Shown here piece by piece: positions 1 to 11,135 of a DNA stretch of 64,000 nt. The notes beneath the pieces are model-generated. The model was not told the DNA's origin. It searched no databases and was given only the letters and a program-made list of their open reading frames with translations. Source of the DNA: Achatina immaculata (Eukaryota; Mollusca; Gastropoda; Stylommatophora; Achatinidae). The translations under genes and the position numbers were made by a program. Position 1 is the first letter of the stretch, and each line of letters starts with the position of its first letter. Location: contig CM019703.1 in assembly GCA_009760885.1 (NCBI GenBank), positions 9,463,959-9,527,958 on the forward strand. The letters are read 5' to 3'.

Positions 1-119
1 CCACGTGGCGCTTGTCTATGGATAAGCTACATCACATAGACTGATCTGTTATGGCTGACCAGCTGGGGGGTCAGACAAACTGAGAAAAAAAAAAAACCAC
101 TGACCATAGCAACATCATT

Positions 120-345
120 AAAACAGCCCAGAGAAACTGCCAAGAACGAGTGTGACAAGAAAGTAAAGTGAGTTAAGTTATAAATGAAGAACATGCAACA
201 ATCCAATGTTTCAGCAGACTCTTTGAAACGATCACACAGAAAAAAACAACACAACAAATAAAATCATGAAAAACAGATGAAAAGTTAAACACTGCCTTTT
301 ATTTATTTATTTTTTGGTATTCCCCCTTGAAATAAAGACGGCCTT
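120..345 (+). repeat. Dispersed repeat I, copy 1
   Basis: This stretch matches copies near 9040-9165 and 34358-34600. All share a line resembling aacatacaacaatccaat, then a gap, then an acaaaaacaacac-like stretch and a T-rich segment leading to ttttggtat. The 34-kb copy has inverted ends, so the family may be a foldback or miniature inverted-repeat element. No coding capacity is seen. Confidence 0.5.
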
Positions 346-500
346 AGAATGCCTAGGTGATACATTTAGCAATCACCGTAATGATATAAGAGCAAAGTTC
401 AAGGTAAGTGTAGACTTCAACATTCGAAGGAAGAAGAAAACAAGTGGTCTACAAATAAGATTAAAAACAAAAACAAAAAAAATTTATCAAGCATATCATT

Positions 501-776
501 CTGGTTGGCTGAGTGATTGGGTACTCGGTTTACTAACTCGGAAGTATCAGGTTCAAATCCCGCAGTGGGGATCTTTCCTGGTACACACCACAAAGACCCA
601 GAGGTCCACCCAGCCTCTAAAAATAGATACCAAGGAAATATAGGAAGGTAAATGCGGTCAGGCATGATACTCACCACATCACACTTTCATGTGCCGATGG
701 TCTTAGAAATGCGGGCCTAACACCGTATCCCAAATATGCATTAATGTCATGGATACGGGGATTTTACCTTTTACCT
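501..776 (+). mobile_element. tRNA-headed SINE, family A
   Basis: The head resembles a tRNA: an A-box-like TTGGCTGAGTGATTGGG followed by a B box GGTTCAAATCC at about 550-560. These are internal RNA polymerase III promoter elements. The body carries a core, CAGGCATGATACT then CACATCACACTTTCATG (about 657-720), shared with SINE family B. It ends near a ttaccttttaccttt tail. Other family A copies lie at 19241-19517 (minus) and 61405-61630 (plus). It codes for no protein and would depend on a LINE enzyme to move. Confidence 0.75.
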
Positions 777-1539
777 TTGTGTCTTTCTTTGGTAAGGCAA
801 TATTTTGCCCTCTGTTTTCCACTTGTCCACAGAGCAAGTCAAATTTTATGTTCTCCAAAGTTCATAATTTGTCAGACACAAATCTACTGATGTGACAGCC
901 AACACCTGAGTTAAATGTCCTCCGTGTCACCTGCGTGCCTGGAAATAGTCTTGAAACGAAGGTGACAGACAAGCACAAAGAGCATTTGACAGTTATTTGT
1001 CAGGGGAAAAAAAGGAGGGAGGGGGGGGGAATGAACCCTAGGGAGGGGGGAAATAGAAAACATTACTTTGTCCTGGAGATACAGAATAACGATATAGACA
1101 CCGGTTTTATGTATTCGTACGCATGTACGTTACGTGTTTAATGCTATCATAATCTTTTGTAGGACCATAATTTTTCATTCTGTATGGGCTCAGAAGAAGA
1201 CGTTTTGTCAGAAGCTCAAAGTTATGTGTCCCTGTGAAAACGAGGAAAAACCTTTTTCATTTTTCTCGATTAAAAAGTAAAGGTCTATTGTAGGAGACAG
1301 GCCTTCTCCTCCTTACAATTTAATCATCAGTGGCTGAGGGTGGGGGGGGGGGGGGGGGGGTTCAAGATTAGTGCACTGTAAAGTGCGATGCGGTAGGAGG
1401 ATGTGAGATTCCCGAGGGAATAAGTGCGTTGCCTGCTCCAGCGGTCAGGCGGTCGCCTGTCCTACTTGAGTTCCGTGGTTCAAATCTTACTATTCTTCTT
1501 TCTCCGACGTCTTTCTGCCATTGGTCGGCGATAGGCTAC
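777..1539. other. No gene seen; contains a G homopolymer
   Basis: No ORF or RNA gene could be supported. The stretch contains a poly-G run at about 1331-1361 and short purine-rich tracts near 1015-1050. A possible B-box-like gtggttcaaatcttac at about 1476-1491 hints at another decayed SINE, but no A box or tail could be matched. Confidence 0.5.
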
Positions 1540-1760
1540 AGATATCACCGCCCAGTACCCCCTTGTGGGCTCTTGCAGGGCAGCAATAAATTCTTTCCAT
1601 TTCTCACGGTCTGCAGCTAGCATTTGTATGACCCCCCCCCCCCCCCCCAGCTGCGTTGAATGCTTCTCGTTTCTATTTCCTCAGGTCCCTCACCACAGTG
1701 TCTTTGGTCCGCCTCATTTTCTTTTTCCCTCGGGTGTCCATCGCAGTGGCTGTTTCAGCA
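1540..1760 (-). pseudogene. LINE reverse transcriptase C-terminal remnant
   Basis: The minus strand reads LAADREKWKEF then IAALQEP, the usual last residues of many invertebrate LINE ORFs. It is preceded by a basic stretch containing KKKMRRTKDTVVRDL, which corresponds to the GRPK-x-TWRRT region. A poly-C tract near 1628-1649 interrupts the frame. A related fragment lies on the plus strand at 42229-42470. It is too short and broken to be functional. Confidence 0.6.
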
Positions 1761-1985
1761 ACGTTGCTGGGATCACGTCCCTATGTTATTTCAGCGAATT
1801 TGGATATGGTGTCACTTCTCTGGGCGTCTTAGCCATGTTGCTGGGGTCACTTCTCTGAGCTAATTTAGCGAAATTTGGAGATGGTTCACTTCTCTGGACT
1901 GTTTTAGCCATGCTGGTGGAGGAACTTCTCTGGTCTGCCTTAGCAGTGTTGCGTTGTCACTTCTCTCGCATTTAAAGTGGTTTTT
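1761..1985. repeat. Degenerate minisatellite
   Basis: About four diverged units share ttagccatgttgctgg and tcacttctctgg. The array adjoins the LINE remnant at 1540-1760, so it may be an internal expansion of that element. The ORFs that cross it in several frames are by-products of the repeat. Confidence 0.5.
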
Positions 1986-2289
1986 TTTATCTTCTGATGC
2001 TAGTCACACAACACTGTACAATATCACTTTATACCGCGAGCGCCTCGTTGTGTCCCCATTTGTTGAAGCTGTACTCGTAACCTGCTACAGTAACGTGGGC
2101 AGGATTTGTCTCGGTAATACACAGGCAAATCACAGAGACGAGAAACTTTTGAAAGGGAATGCATGAGAATCGAAACTTGCATTGGGGGACTCGTAGGCCC
2201 GGGTGGTTTCTGCCTTGTCCCTTTTCATGGTTAGTCAGTTTGTCAGTGGTACCAGATTCCTGGGTCTTGGTTGTTAGACACACTTTTTC

Positions 2290-2299
2290 ATATATATAT

Positions 2300-2356
<57 letters not shown>
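2290..2356. repeat. (TA)n microsatellite
   Basis: An almost pure alternating TA tract, with one phase slip near 2311. Confidence 0.95.
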
Positions 2357-2358
<2 letters not shown>

Positions 2359-2390
2359 CCTCTCTCATCTACCTGCTTTGTCTACAGTTT

Positions 2391-2555
2391 ATTTTGGGCT
2401 ATAGTCTCACCTGATCTAGAAGGAGCTGGGGACCCATTTCTACAGCTGGGTGACTGGCAACGGCCCAGATTTGAATAGCTGATATCCGCGTGAGAGATGA
2501 GAGCGATAACCCATTGTGGCACCCAGTCACTAGAGCTAATAACTAACCTCAGCCA
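2391..2555 (-). mobile_element. Degenerate SINE, family B
   Basis: On the minus strand a B-box-like ATTCAAATCTGGG is followed by cacccagctgtagaaatggg, a segment also present in the SINEs at 15431 and 14166. The tail is truncated. The copy sits between the (TA)n tract and the (CT)n tract. Confidence 0.55.
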
Positions 2556-2558
2556 GCG

Positions 2559-2751
<193 letters not shown>

Positions 2752-2952
2752 CGAGAGTCCCAGAAAAGGAGCAAACAGATTCTGAAGGCACTATCTGGGC
2801 ATTTAAAATTTCAGACTTGTGAATGCCCAGATTTTGAAACAGAGGTCTAACAGCGCTGAATACCTAGCGAAAATGGTCTCTAGCTAGGCAGTTCTTTAGA
2901 GAATATGAGAAAAAAATTGGAAGAAAGATTAAACAAAGGTGGTTAGAAGGAT

Positions 2953-3995
2953 ACTTTGGTATCCCAGCCAAAATAACAAAGCTTATAAAGACCATATATG
3001 AAAGAACAACTTGTAGAATTGTACATTGAGGAACTCTCACAGAAAGTTTTAAAGTGGAAACTGGTATGCGGCAGGGATGTTTGATATCACCATTCTTATT
3101 TCTTCTAGCAGTTGATTGGATCATGAAAACTACCACATAAAGAAAAAGAAATGGGATACAATGGACAATGTGGAACCAGTTGGAAGATCTTGACTTTGCA
3201 GATGATGTGGCACTTCTGGCACACAGCCACACACAAATGCAAGAGAAACTTCAGATCTTAAGCAAGAATTCAGCTAAACTGGGACTATATATTAACAGAC
3301 AGATTATCAAAGATAATGAAAAGTAATAGTGCAAGCAATAGCCTCATGGTAATTGAAGGAATTTCAGTTGAGGAAGTAGAGTATTTCACATATTTTGGCA
3401 ACATAATGGATAAATACTGGGATAGGAGAAGGATGTTAAAGCTAGAATAACCAAGGCCAGGCCTGCATTTATCCAACTTAACAAAATATGGTCATCTAAG
3501 AACATCAAAACAAGAACCAAACTTAGGCTTTTCAATACAAACGTAAAGACTGTCCTGCTATATGGTTCAGATACATGGGTTATGACCAAGACAATACAAC
3601 AGAGGATACAAACATTCATGAACTACTGCTTGAGGAGGATTTTAAACATTAAATGGCAGGACAAGTTCAGAAACGAGGAGGTCTGGGAAAGGGCAGGACA
3701 AGAACATATGAACCTACAAATCATGTCTAAGAAATGGAGGTGGATTGGCTATACTCTGAAGAAACCCGACACCAGCATACCAAGACAGGTACTGACATGG
3801 AATCCTCCAGGAAATAGAAAACGAGGAAGACCTAGACTTATTTGGAGAAGAGAAATTATGACAGTGCTCAGAGACAAGGGATGCACATGGAAAGAAGTAG
3901 AGAATAATTCCAAGAACAGGGAAGGCTGGAGAGCCTTTATCCGTGGCCTATGCTCCCAAGGGAGTGAAAAGCGATGATGATGATGATGATGATGA
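2953..3995 (+). mobile_element. LINE family D, 5'-truncated copy
   Basis: Conceptual translation shows reverse transcriptase palm motifs: RQGCLISPFLFLLAVDW near 3069-3120 and LEDLDFADDVALL near 3183-3220, with FADD at 3195-3206. The C-terminal part includes KWRWIGYTLKK and RKRGRPRLIWRRE, ending GWRAFIRGLCSQGSEKR. Several stops and frameshifts break the frame. A (GAT)n tail at 3972-3995 follows the stop. A 10-bp direct repeat, ttagaaggat, at 2943-2952 and 3996-4005 is a candidate TSD that sets the 5' truncation point. It is a dead copy. Confidence 0.8.
3582..3977 (+). pseudogene. LINE D ORF, C-terminal part (131 codons)
   Basis: This is the longest open stretch of the truncated LINE D. It covers the region after the reverse transcriptase palm: an NYCLRRILNIKWQDK motif, a KWRWIGYTLKK motif and a GNRKRGRPRLIWRRE motif, typical of the carboxyl end of RTE- and CR1-like polymerases. 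The endonuclease and most of the fingers are absent. The frame runs into the (GAT)n tail. It is not a host gene. Confidence 0.8.
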
Positions 3996-4134
3996 TTAGA
4001 AGGATGACAGAAATTATAAAAGAAGTACACCATGACAGTTTACTTGGTTCATTGAATTAAAACCAAAAAAATGTGATCATGATTTCTTTCCACTATGCAT
4101 TATAACATAAGCAATGACAGACTGAAAGACACTG

Positions 4135-4136
4135 AC

Positions 4137-4180
<44 letters not shown>
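4135..4180. repeat. (GAAA)n microsatellite
   Basis: About ten perfect AGAA units just downstream of LINE D. Confidence 0.95.
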
Positions 4181-4181
<1 letters not shown>

Positions 4182-4689
4182 AGAGACACCAGGCGCACGA
4201 TCTTCGATTCCAAGCGCTAAGTTTCTAATAATCTAAAAATAAAAGCTATGGTCGTAAAATAACCATTTCTACACTGGAAAAATTTCGATGCAAATTTATC
4301 CAAGCAAAAAATAAAATCCCTTCCACAGGCAGAAAAACTTTCCATCTTTCTTCAGTCTGTCATGAAGTCTAGCTAGAAAAAAAACATGAGCAATGTACAG
4401 ATTCAGGAGACTTCCTACATCTCTCTAAGACAGAGCCAACATTTCTATACGAAGGAATGTCCAAACAGACGCGGAGACAAAACTTTAGAAATATATACCC
4501 CGGCGGCGATATGCAGACTATGGTCATCATAGGTGGCCAGTCGAGGCAGAAGCTGTTGTGACAGCCGGCAGTCCCAGAAGCTGAAGAGGAAGAGCTTGTT
4601 GTTTTCAGGCAACAGGGATTCTGGCTGAGATGGAACTTCAGTGTGAATTTTGCACAAGGGAAAAAAAACAGGACTTTATTAAAATAATG
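4181..4689. other. No gene seen
   Basis: AT-rich single-copy-looking sequence. The minus-strand ORFs here show no recognisable domain and overlap one another in different frames. Confidence 0.4.
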
Positions 4690-5510
4690 TCTCTTAGAAG
4701 CAGCTATTATTATATCCCATGCGGGACAGTTTTGACGATCATGCTCCTTCATCTTGCGCTGTCCGTGCTGTTTAAGATTAATTCAGATGTGTTTTGGTTT
4801 TTTTTCTGTTCCGTTGGATCAGCCCACGAGATATTTTTCACCTGGCCTTCCACTCTTCATTTCTCCCTTGAATGTTTCCAGTCTTTACTAGAGTCTCCAA
4901 AATTCTGTCTTCTCTTGACATGTCCAAGTCATTTTGGCTGTCTTTTTTCTCGCTATTTAAACTAATTTTCATTGTTTTGAAACTTCTCTGATGACCTCTT
5001 CGTTTGTTTTTCTGCCTGTCCAGGATATCTGTTTCATTTTCCACCAAAAGCCCACACCATTGTTGCTTGTAGTTTCTGTGTCATCTTTTCTTTGACTAAC
5101 TTTCACAACCATATAACAATATAGCCTCTATATACCACTGTAATATTCTTCTCGCTTTTAAAGACATCCTATTTGCTAGTGTCTTCTTCATGTCATGAAA
5201 AGCTGTCTTTGTTTCACTTACTCGTGATTTTACTTCATGTGTGCATCAGCTGTTATTGTTGTTCCAGGGTAATTAAATTTATTTACTCGTGTCAGCGTCT
5301 TCTCATTTGAAAGAATGCTGCTCTTTGGTATGTTTATTCTTTTCGATATTACCACTGTTTCTGTATTGTTGCTGTTTAGCTCTATGACTCTTTTATTGCT
5401 CTCTTCAAAAATGTTATTCACAGGTTTCTGAAAATCGCTTTCACTTTCTGTTAACAGAACTGTGTCGTCCGTATATCTCAGGCTGTCGATATCACGACTT
5501 CCTGTGGGGG
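4690..5510 (-). mobile_element. LINE family E, degenerate fragment
   Basis: The minus strand carries a reverse transcriptase active-site region, DIDSLRYTDDTVLLTESE (about 5440-5495; YTDD replaces the usual YADD), followed by NPxx-like spacer, VNKFNYPGTTITAD and, further down, DRQKNKRRGHQRSFKTM. The 3' end has an imperfect ATT/AAT tract near 4705, the tail type of this family. Related copies are at 41250-41575 (plus) and 61926-62790 (minus, SINE-interrupted). Frameshifts separate the pieces. Confidence 0.65.
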
Positions 5511-5519
5511 GGGGGGGTA

Positions 5520-5842
5520 ACACTCTGTCCGATGACACAATCAGCGACCCATAGCTGATATGCTAGCCAACCATAGCTGACCAAGACCCTGTCCCACCTC
5601 TCCGTTGGTAACCTTTAGCCTAGCTAACAGAGCAGGGATCACCATAGTTCCCATGGTGGTGGAGTCTACTAAATAACCATAGCACACGCCCTGCTTTTAG
5701 CTGTACTCCGGGCCTGTGGAAATAGCTGCCATAACCCGCTCCCACGCCGATACGGTGCTGTGCCTCAACACCTCCACAGCATCGGCTGCAAAGAACACCA
5801 TCTCGCAGTTGCAGGGAGATCGGACAAGACAAGACAAGACAA
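5520..5842 (+). repeat. Dispersed element H, copy 1
   Basis: The element runs from a short tandem block (atagctgatatgctagccaa-like units) through gttcccatggtggtggagtc and cacagcatcggctgcaaaga to a (GACAA)n tail at about 5820-5842. Other copies lie at 10985-11135, 11944-12405, 30498-30878, 45515-46195 and 46822-47545. The internal tandem block differs in sequence and copy number between copies. No coding sequence or clear terminal inverted repeat was seen. Its class is unknown; a non-autonomous Helitron-like element is one possibility. Confidence 0.7.
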
Positions 5843-7420
5843 GAATTCCTATTTTAATTCATTTCACATTTTTAATGCCTCTCATGATATTTTCACTGCG
5901 TGATGAGAAGAGATCAGAACATGCATCAATTCCATTTCTACAAGACTAAGAAGGACTATAACATAAACGCACAGATACTTGGGAGAGACCCTCCAAACTT
6001 CGCATACCAGAAGTTTAAAGGCTGAATAATTATTTTCTGGGATAACCTGGCTCTTTGTCTTTGAAAAGCACTTCAGCTGATTGGAAACACCAAAGCTTGC
6101 ACACTGCGAAGCATAATCGTCAACTCTATCCAGTAGAACACGCAATCTTTTCATGTATGTTTATCCCTATATCCGTCCGTCCATCTGTCCACAGTCTTTC
6201 GCCCTCACATACTCCTGCAATGAAATGGAAATCGTGCGGCTCGTATATTCAAAATTTTATTATTTCCGTCCTGCCTTTGATGTGTCATCTACTTCCTCAC
6301 AAAAGAAACGAAAGCAACAATATTACGTTTATATTTATCCATTGCCATCTACGTTAATTAGGACGGATGTTGCGTTATAACGTGTCCATGTATGATGATT
6401 ATACATTCCACTTCCATACCTGACGCGAACGTAAGGGAAAAGGGGAAAAACAACAAAATAACAGGAAAGAGAAGTAACGTGAAACGAAAAGTCCCGTCAG
6501 AAATTGAAAAAGAAACCCTTGGCTCTGTGGCCCCATTCATCGCTACTATCACGACAGCTACACATGACCGTTCCTTTGAACACGACAGTTGGATATACAA
6601 CTACACAAACAATCCGGTGCAACCTAAGAAGTTGCCTTTTCCTTGGGAATAAATACAATACGGTTTTGTTCGGGAATCTGTTTAATTTTTTTCCCCCGTC
6701 CCCGCGCACTCTCGTTTCTAGTTCACCTTATCATGTATGACTTTCGGTAATTTTCGGTTGTCTTTGAATTTGCATGTACTTGACGCGGATGCAAAGGTAT
6801 AGAACACAAAAGAGTGCATTGTTTATTTCTCTTTCCAATTTTGTTAAAAGGTATGCCGGGAAGGGGCGTAGTGATATCGTTTTCTTTCTTTGCGTGGGTT
6901 TCTTTTTCTTTCCGTTTTTCCTTTCCAGAAGACTAAATGTAATAATTATTTACCTCTTTCCACCGCATTCCATCTTGAATAACTCTGTCATTTGCGCTTT
7001 TTGTTTTTTTTGTTTTGTTTTTGTTTTTAGTATGTCTTCTTCCAGATTTACATTAATGGTTCTTTCCTGCTGGGATGATTGTCAGCCATGTTTGTTTGTT
7101 CTATACATGCGGGCAAACTTGTTTAATGTAGGACGTACAAATAGAAAGATGACGCCTGAGATCGTTGAATTTGCAGGTGGGGGATTGGTGGGGGGGGGGG
7201 GGGGGGAGGAGCTGACAAGAATGTTGAATTAATCGAGAAGGAATGCGTGAATGACGAAGTGACTGTATGTTGGGCTTCCCAATTGTGAAGAGAAACATAT
7301 GAAATGATATGATCACTAAAAAAGAGTTACAAACTGATCGTTAAATGTTGGATCAACAGAAGAGGTACTATATCACACTATAGAATGTTGTTGAATAGGA
7401 AAAGAAATTACAACAATACC
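5843..7420. other. No gene seen
   Basis: Several short ORFs in all frames, none with a recognisable domain. The longest, 6774-7232 plus, is a T-rich stretch ending in glycines encoded by a poly-G run at about 7190-7207. It is treated as chance coding. Confidence 0.4.
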
Positions 7421-7473
7421 TTGGACCTTCATCATCATCATCATCGTCATCATCTTCTTCTTCTTCTTCGATC
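7421..7473. repeat. (CAT)n/(CTT)n trinucleotide tract
   Basis: It abuts the 3' end of the minus-strand RNase H LINE fragment that follows. On that strand it reads GAA repeats then GAT repeats, so it is probably the element's 3' tail. Confidence 0.85.
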
Positions 7474-8040
7474 AGTTTCAGCCGTCGACTTGTATTCTTT
7501 TGAAGTAGCTGGTGGCCATCTGGAGAGCGTGGACATTCCCATACAGTTTCAGTGGGATGGTAGTTGGCCATATTTGCCTTCTATGTCGCTCATATAGTGG
7601 GCACTCCTTCTTATTGGTGCCACATGCACATTCGCCAGCTGATCCTATCTGAATTTGTTGTACAGATAGTATCTTAGGCTGTTGTGCCCGGTACGTACCC
7701 TCAGGATGATGATTTGCCCTTCTCTGTTTAGCTGGTAGTAATCATCGTTTCTTTGCTGGTCTGGGTTCTCTTTCTCTCATTTGTTCTTGTAGATGAGATT
7801 TATCAGTGTTTTGACCTCCTCAAATGATGTGCTGGTGTCTGTCTGTGGTAGTTTACCTCCTTCTTTGGCTAGGGTGTCTGCTGTTTCCTTTCGAGGTATA
7901 CCACAATGGGATGGGATTCATTGCATTACTACTCTTTTGAACCGTGTGTGTAGCTGGTGCATTTCTGTTCGTAGGTCATTGGTTTTTACTGTTTCTGCGA
8001 CTCTTTAGTGTTGCTGTTACGGACCTTGCGTCGGTGAGAA
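7474..8040 (-). mobile_element. RNase H-bearing LINE, 3' fragment
   Basis: The minus strand reads IPSHCGIPRKETADTLAKEG (about 7855-7915), the hallmark of a LINE RNase H domain. Next comes RVRTGHNSLRYYLYNKFR, a cysteine motif GECACGTNKKECPLY, and a tryptophan motif IWPTTIPLKLYGN, all usual for the end of I-type LINEs. The tryptophan before IPSHCG is a stop codon and there is a frameshift after NKFR, so this is a dead copy. Related fragments are at 13148-13495, 13505-13690, 37432-37770 and 40188-40378. Clade assignment is inferred. Confidence 0.75.
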
Positions 8041-8051
8041 ACATTTTCTTC

Positions 8052-8091
8052 TTCTTCTTCTTCTTCTTCTTCTTCTTCTTCTTCTTCTTCG
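8052..8091. repeat. (TTC)n microsatellite
   Basis: Thirteen perfect units. On the minus strand this is GAA, the tail type of the RNase H LINEs, but no LINE was recognised immediately to the right. Confidence 0.95.
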
Positions 8092-8315
8092 TTTGCTTCT
8101 ACCACCAAGACCGCCATGTGATCCTACTGGATTTACGCCTGTGGTCCTCGTTAAGTCCCATGGTCCCCCGTGTGGTCTCCGAAAGAACCACACGAGATCC
8201 CCGAGAGGACCACAAGAGGTTCAGAGTATCTCAGGGCTTGAGCCTGTATTCTTGGTGGGTCTCAGAAGCGGGATTGTGTGACACCGTGGTTTTCGTTGCA
8301 CCAGTTTAGTCTAGA

Positions 8316-8475
8316 GTTGGACTTTCTCACTGGAAAACCTCGACGTGTTTTGAGATACCCGTATATCACCGCCGGGTGAGAGGTGGTTGCCCATCCAGTG
8401 CAGTGTTGGACTTTATCACCGGAAAACCTCAGCGTGATTAGGATAGGCATACATCCTCGCTGGGTGAGAGGTGGT
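8316..8475. repeat. Tandem duplication, 89-bp period
   Basis: Two copies, 8316-8387 and 8405-8475, share gttggactttctcactgg and gggtgagaggtggt with scattered differences. A short perfect hairpin (cgtgtggt / accacacg) lies upstream at about 8169-8195. No ORF is supported. Confidence 0.75.
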
Positions 8476-8539
8476 CGAAAGAAACATTGTTTTCATTAGC
8501 ATTTTATTCTTTCACGACAGCTTCTACTGCAGCTTTGAA

Positions 8540-8830
8540 GGCATCTGAAAGTACAATAATAGACCACAGAATATTAAATCAATAGAAAAGCTACCATAAC
8601 AGGTTACAGAATGTTAGGTCAATAGAGAAGCTACTACAACACGACGTAGAATGATAGATTAATAGAAAAGTTACTATGATAAACCACAGAAAGTTAGACC
8701 AATAGAAAACTACAATAACATGTCACAGGAAGTTATATGGCTAGAAAAAAGGTAATATTACAGATCACAAAAAAAGTTGGACTAAGATGCTGAAACAGAT
8801 CACAGAACATTGAACTGAGAGAAAATGCTT
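8540..8830. repeat. Degenerate minisatellite, about 46-bp units
   Basis: Repeated phrases of the form aatagaaaagctactataac then accacagaatgttag recur about five times with substitutions and small indels. One similar unit lies earlier, at about 7340-7390. Confidence 0.65.
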
Positions 8831-9029
8831 TGCAGTGATTTGAGAATCCGGCTGGCGGCACACTTCAAACTTGCAATACACGTCTAAGAGCTCTAATGTT
8901 ATTCAGGCAATTAATCAGGCTCAATGATTAGTCTTCAAATCACCAGACTCTGTCTTAAACCCAAATGATTAAAGTTTTTACATTTGGAGGGGCATGGTTC
9001 AGTTTTACACAAGTTTAGAAAGGGTGAGG

Positions 9030-9164
9030 ATATTCAGCCAGAACGAGAATGGCAGAGAACATAAGATAAGTACATACAACTGAGGAACATACAACAATCC
9101 AATATTTTGGCACATGCTACCACATATAAAAACAATACAAAAGATAAGAAAACGAAAACAAAAA
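9030..9164 (+). repeat. Dispersed repeat I, copy 2
   Basis: Matches copy 1 (120-345) and the 34-kb copy: agaatggcagagaacataag, then gaacatacaacaatccaat and an aaaaacaatacaaaagat stretch. It runs directly into a TCTA microsatellite. Confidence 0.5.
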
Positions 9165-9287
<123 letters not shown>

Positions 9288-9630
9288 GTGTCTGTCTGTG
9301 TGTCTGACTGACTGTCTCTCTGTCTGTCTCTATCTGTTTCATCCTTCTCTCATTCTACATCAGTATGAACAAGAATGATTTCAGCATGACTGACCATTAC
9401 AGCACTGACCACCAGCATTCTGTCAGTGGTGCCGCTTCCATCATCGAAGTGGACAACATCTCAGTCCAATTTATATCCCAGAATTCCCGGCACTAATATA
9501 ATGAGCAGAGTGCCAAGAGTCATTTCCGGCGGCGACTGATAGGTTTTTCTCTCTTCCAGACATGTTCATACATGGAAGAAGTAGCACTTTTGAAAAAAAA
9601 AACCTTCTCGTATGAGTAGTAGTCTTCTGT
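9288..9630. other. No gene seen
   Basis: Non-repetitive sequence with no ORF or RNA gene that could be supported. Confidence 0.4.
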
Positions 9631-9631
9631 T

Positions 9632-10106
9632 CGCTGGTTGTCTTGTGATTCGTTTCTTCCCGGCCTGGTTGTCCTGTGATTCTTTTCTTCCCGGCCTGGT
9701 TGTTCTATGATTCGTTTCTTCCCAGCCTGGTTGTCTTATGATTCGTTTCTTCCAAGCCTGGTTGTCCTGTGATTCGTTTCTTCCCGGCCTGGTTGTCCTG
9801 TGATTCGTTTCTTCCCGGCCTGGTTGTTCTATGATTCGTTTCTTCCCAGCCTGGTTGCCTTGTGATTCGTTTCTTCTCGGCCTGGTTGTCCTGTGATTCT
9901 TTTCTTCCCGGCCTGGTTGTTCTATGATTCGTTTCTTCCCAGCCTGGTTGTCCTGTGATACTTTTCTTTCCGGCCTGGTTGTCTTTTAATTCGTTTCTTC
10001 CCAGCCTGGTTGTTCTATGATTCGTTTCTTTCAAGCCTGGTTGTCCTGTGATACGTTTCTTCCCGGCCTGGTTGTCCTGTGATTCGTTTCTTCCCAGCCT
10101 GGTTGT
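9632..10106. repeat. 31-bp minisatellite, about 15 copies
   Basis: Units contain ttcgtttcttcccggcctgg followed by ttgtcctgtga, with variants such as ttctatga and ccagcc. Because 31 is not a multiple of three and the minus strand lacks stops, a 109-codon frame (9705-10034 minus) stays open, encoding NHRTTRLGRNE-like repeats. No start context or domain supports translation. Confidence 0.95.
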
Positions 10107-10177
10107 CTCTCGTAGTCTTGATCCGAATAGGACCGAAAATCATGTTCTTTCAGTGCTGTGCTGAGGACGTGGACGAT

Positions 10178-10575
10178 GGTAGCATTCTGTTGTTGGTGGT
10201 GGTGTTGGTGTTGGTAGTGTTGGTTGTGGTGGTGGTGGTGATGGTGTTTGTTGTGGTGTTGGTTTTGGTGTCGGTTGTGGTGTTAACGTTGGTGATGTTG
10301 GTGTTGGTGGTGGTGGTGTTATTGGTGGTGGTGTTTGGTACTGGTTGTGGTACTGGTATTGATGATGCTGTTCGTGGTGGCGGTGTTGTTGTTGGTTGTG
10401 GCGTTGGTGGTGATTATGGTGTTGGTGGTGGTGTTGGTGGTGATGGTGACGGTATTGGTTGTGGTAATAGTGTTGGTTGTGGTATTGATGTTTGTGGTGG
10501 TGGTGTTGATGTTGGTTGTGGTGGTGGTGATGATGGTGATGGTGGAGGTTTTGGGTTGTGGTGGTAGTGTTGTTG

Positions 10576-10607
<32 letters not shown>

Positions 10608-10622
10608 GATGGAGGTGGTATA
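10178..10622. repeat. G/T-only cryptic repeat (GGT/GTT)
   Basis: About 440 bp of plus strand almost lacking C and poor in A, built from irregular GGT, GTT and GTG units. Valine- and glycine-rich ORFs on plus and proline/histidine-rich ORFs on minus are composition artefacts. Many GGTGG runs could form G-quadruplexes. Confidence 0.9.
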
Positions 10623-10722
10623 ACATTCTACATGTGTATTTCTTTTTTAATGACTGATAGCAGAAGTGTTCTTTGGTTCTCTGATCATAACACCTCGAGG
10701 TCTCACAAGGCCATGATACAAT

Positions 10723-10862
10723 GGAGGTGGTGGTAGTGGTGATGATGGTGTTGGTAGTGGTGATGATGATGTTGGTGGTGGTGATGGTGATGATGATGGT
10801 GTTGGTGTTGTTGTTGTTGGTGGTGGTGGTGGTGGTGGTGGTGTGGTGGTGGTGGTGGTGAA
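10723..10862. repeat. GGT/GAT-rich repeat tract
   Basis: A second G/T-rich tract of GGTGAT and GGT units, separated from the first by about 100 bp of ordinary sequence. Confidence 0.9.
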
Positions 10863-10924
10863 CATGGGACTGTGAGCAAAATATTCCTTGGAGGTGATAT
10901 GACGGAGGTGATGAAACTCGACCA

Positions 10925-11135
10925 TGGTATAGGATGGCTGAGTGGTTTGAGGCGCCGTGAAGTTCCGGCGTTACACAAGATAGCAGAGAAGTGTTCAGAG
11001 CTTATTCAGCAGACTCAAGCGTCGTCGAGGATTACAGTGATCCCGTCCTCGTTACTTGGCTAAGCCTGTTACTGTATGCACTAACAGAGAGATGGGACAG
11101 GGTCTTGACTGGCCAGACTTAACGTCAGCAGTCAG
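10925..11135 (-). repeat. SINE-like head joined to an element H fragment
   Basis: An A-box-like GGCTGAGTGGTTTGAGG (plus strand) occurs at about 10934-10955. From about 11010 the sequence matches part of element H in the same orientation as copy 2: gcagactc, then agtgatcccgtcctcgttac and atgggacagggtcttgac. The join looks like two old insertions lying side by side. Confidence 0.5.

Noticed and set aside
501..570. Functional tRNA gene
   Set aside because: A and B boxes are present but the acceptor and anticodon stems do not pair convincingly, and a SINE body follows. Same judgement for the heads at 15431, 19017, 56505, 58421 and 61128.
9705..10034. 109-codon repeat protein on minus
   Set aside because: It reads the 31-bp minisatellite; three units are needed for one protein repeat and there is no sign of frame conservation.
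10079..10736. Valine/glycine-rich and proline/histidine-rich proteins
   Set aside because: Products of the G/T-only tract; no constraint on frame.
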